From contig SKJK01000057.1 in the NCBI GenBank assembly GCA_007121995.1, positions 1 through 6,477 on the forward strand: a DNA stretch of 6,477 nt. The letters are read 5' to 3'. This stretch comes from Desulfobulbaceae bacterium (lineage in GTDB: Bacteria > Desulfobacterota > Desulfobulbia > Desulfobulbales > Desulfobulbaceae). Positions 6,005 through 6,477 of this stretch are shown here, one piece after another. The notes under the pieces are model-generated. The model was not told the origin of the DNA. It ran no database searches and saw only the letters and a program-made list of their open reading frames with translations. The translations under genes and the position numbers were made by a program. Every line of letters begins with the position of its first letter. Within the stretch, counting starts at the first letter, position 1.

Positions 6005-6477
6005 AGTTCCTTCGGTTGCTGCAGATAACGATTGAGGGCGTCGAGAAACAGTGCTCCCTGGTGGCCGTCGGTGGCGCGGTGGTCAGCGGCCAGGGTGGCG
6101 GTCAGGCATCGGCGCATCCCCAGCATGCCGTTTTCGGCCCATGGACGTTCACTGACCCGACCCAACCCGACCAGGGCGACCTGAGGCGGGTAGATAACAC
6201 CGAAGACGGTTTTGACCCCTCGGTCACCAAGGTTGGTGACGGTGATCGTGGAGTCGGTCAACTCCGAACCCCGCAACCGGCCGGCCCGGGTCCGGTCGAT
6301 AAGGTCGGCCATGGCCTGCATCAGCTCGCTCAGATTCCGCGTGCCGACATTATGGATGGCGGGTGTAATCAAACCGCCGTGCCGCAGAGCGACAGCGAAA
6401 CCGATGTGGATGTCTGCCTTGAGCTGCAGCCGGTCCTCCTGCCAGTAACCGTTCAACTCGGGAACATCATGTAACGC
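6001..6477 (-). CDS. 2-oxoacid dehydrogenase E2 acyltransferase, catalytic domain (5' part outside window)
   Basis: The frame is open from the window edge to TGA at 6003-6001, giving 158 C-terminal residues; the true start lies outside. This is the chloramphenicol-acetyltransferase-like catalytic domain of E2 subunits, which transfers an acyl group from the lipoyl arm to CoA. It begins with [12 protein letters not shown], where PELN is typical of the domain. It continues with [19 protein letters not shown], then [26 protein letters not shown], and the active site [12 protein letters not shown]. The catalytic histidine is residue 133 and the aspartate residue 137 of the visible part. Whether lipoyl and E1/E3-binding domains are present cannot be seen, nor whether the substrate is pyruvate, a branched-chain keto acid or acetoin. 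A TTG at 6456-6454 could be mistaken for a start, but the conserved residues run through it. Its stop overlaps the ACP start, so the two genes are probably co-translated, and lipB follows. Confidence 0.92.
   Translation of the reverse strand, partial: ALHDVPELNGYWQEDRLQLKADIHIGFAVALRHGGLITPAIHNVGTRNLSELMQAMADLIDRTRAGRLRGSELTDSTITVTNLGDRGVKTVFGVIYPPQVALVGLGRVSERPWAENGMLGMRRCLTATLAADHRATDGHQGALFLDALNRYLQQPKEL
6008..6012 (-). promoter_or_regulatory. Ribosome binding site for the ACP gene, ambiguous between two ATGs
   Basis: AAGGA on the minus strand lies within the last codons of the E2 gene. It is only 3 bases from the ATG at 6004-6002 (the ACP frame) but 7 bases, close to the optimum, from the ATG at 6000-5998. 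The second ATG reads MSSPCRRSSKKKKK and is one frame off the ACP body. The site therefore does not decide cleanly for the start that gives a normal ACP helix I, although coupling to E2 termination could favour the first ATG. Confidence 0.5.

Noticed and set aside
6001..6474. Plus-strand open frames opposite the E2 gene (78 and 152 codons)
   Set aside because: They are antisense to a region that encodes an unmistakable E2 catalytic domain with its HxxxDG active site.

Overview
This window is a compact, single-strand gene cluster in which every supportable gene reads on the minus strand, so transcription runs from high to low coordinates. In transcription order it holds: the C-terminal part of a 2-oxoacid dehydrogenase E2 acyltransferase (cut by the window edge, 6477-6001); a small stand-alone acyl carrier protein gene (6004-5759) interrupted by an in-frame TAA and a 16-base A tract; lipB, the lipoyl(octanoyl) transferase (5715-5077); a 965-residue fusion of an acyl carrier domain, a fatty acyl-AMP ligase-like domain and a PlsC-type acyltransferase (5001-2104); a 620-residue long-chain acyl-CoA synthetase-like protein (1970-108); and possibly the first 30 codons of a further gene running off the other edge (90-1).

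The organism is a bacterium of moderate GC. The proteins look proteobacterial or Desulfobacterota-like, but nothing in the window fixes the taxonomy and that placement is an impression only. There are no tRNAs, rRNAs, IS elements, CRISPR arrays or phage genes. All gaps between genes are under 140 bases.

The genes form a plausible acyl-handling pathway. The E2 transfers an acyl group from a lipoyl arm, LipB supplies the octanoyl precursor of that arm from an acyl-ACP, and a dedicated ACP sits between them, overlapping the E2 stop codon. The next protein contains all the parts needed to activate a fatty acid as acyl-AMP, load it on its own carrier domain and transfer it to a lipid acceptor. It resembles E. 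coli Aas, but with the domain order reversed and a carrier fused on. The last enzyme probably activates fatty acids with CoA. The joint role, possibly membrane lipid acylation or supply of an unusual acyl primer, is inferred.

The two points most worth a second look are the broken ACP reading frame at the A16 tract (artefact, mutation, or expression by slippage) and the ACP-ligase-PlsC fusion beside E2, ACP and LipB.
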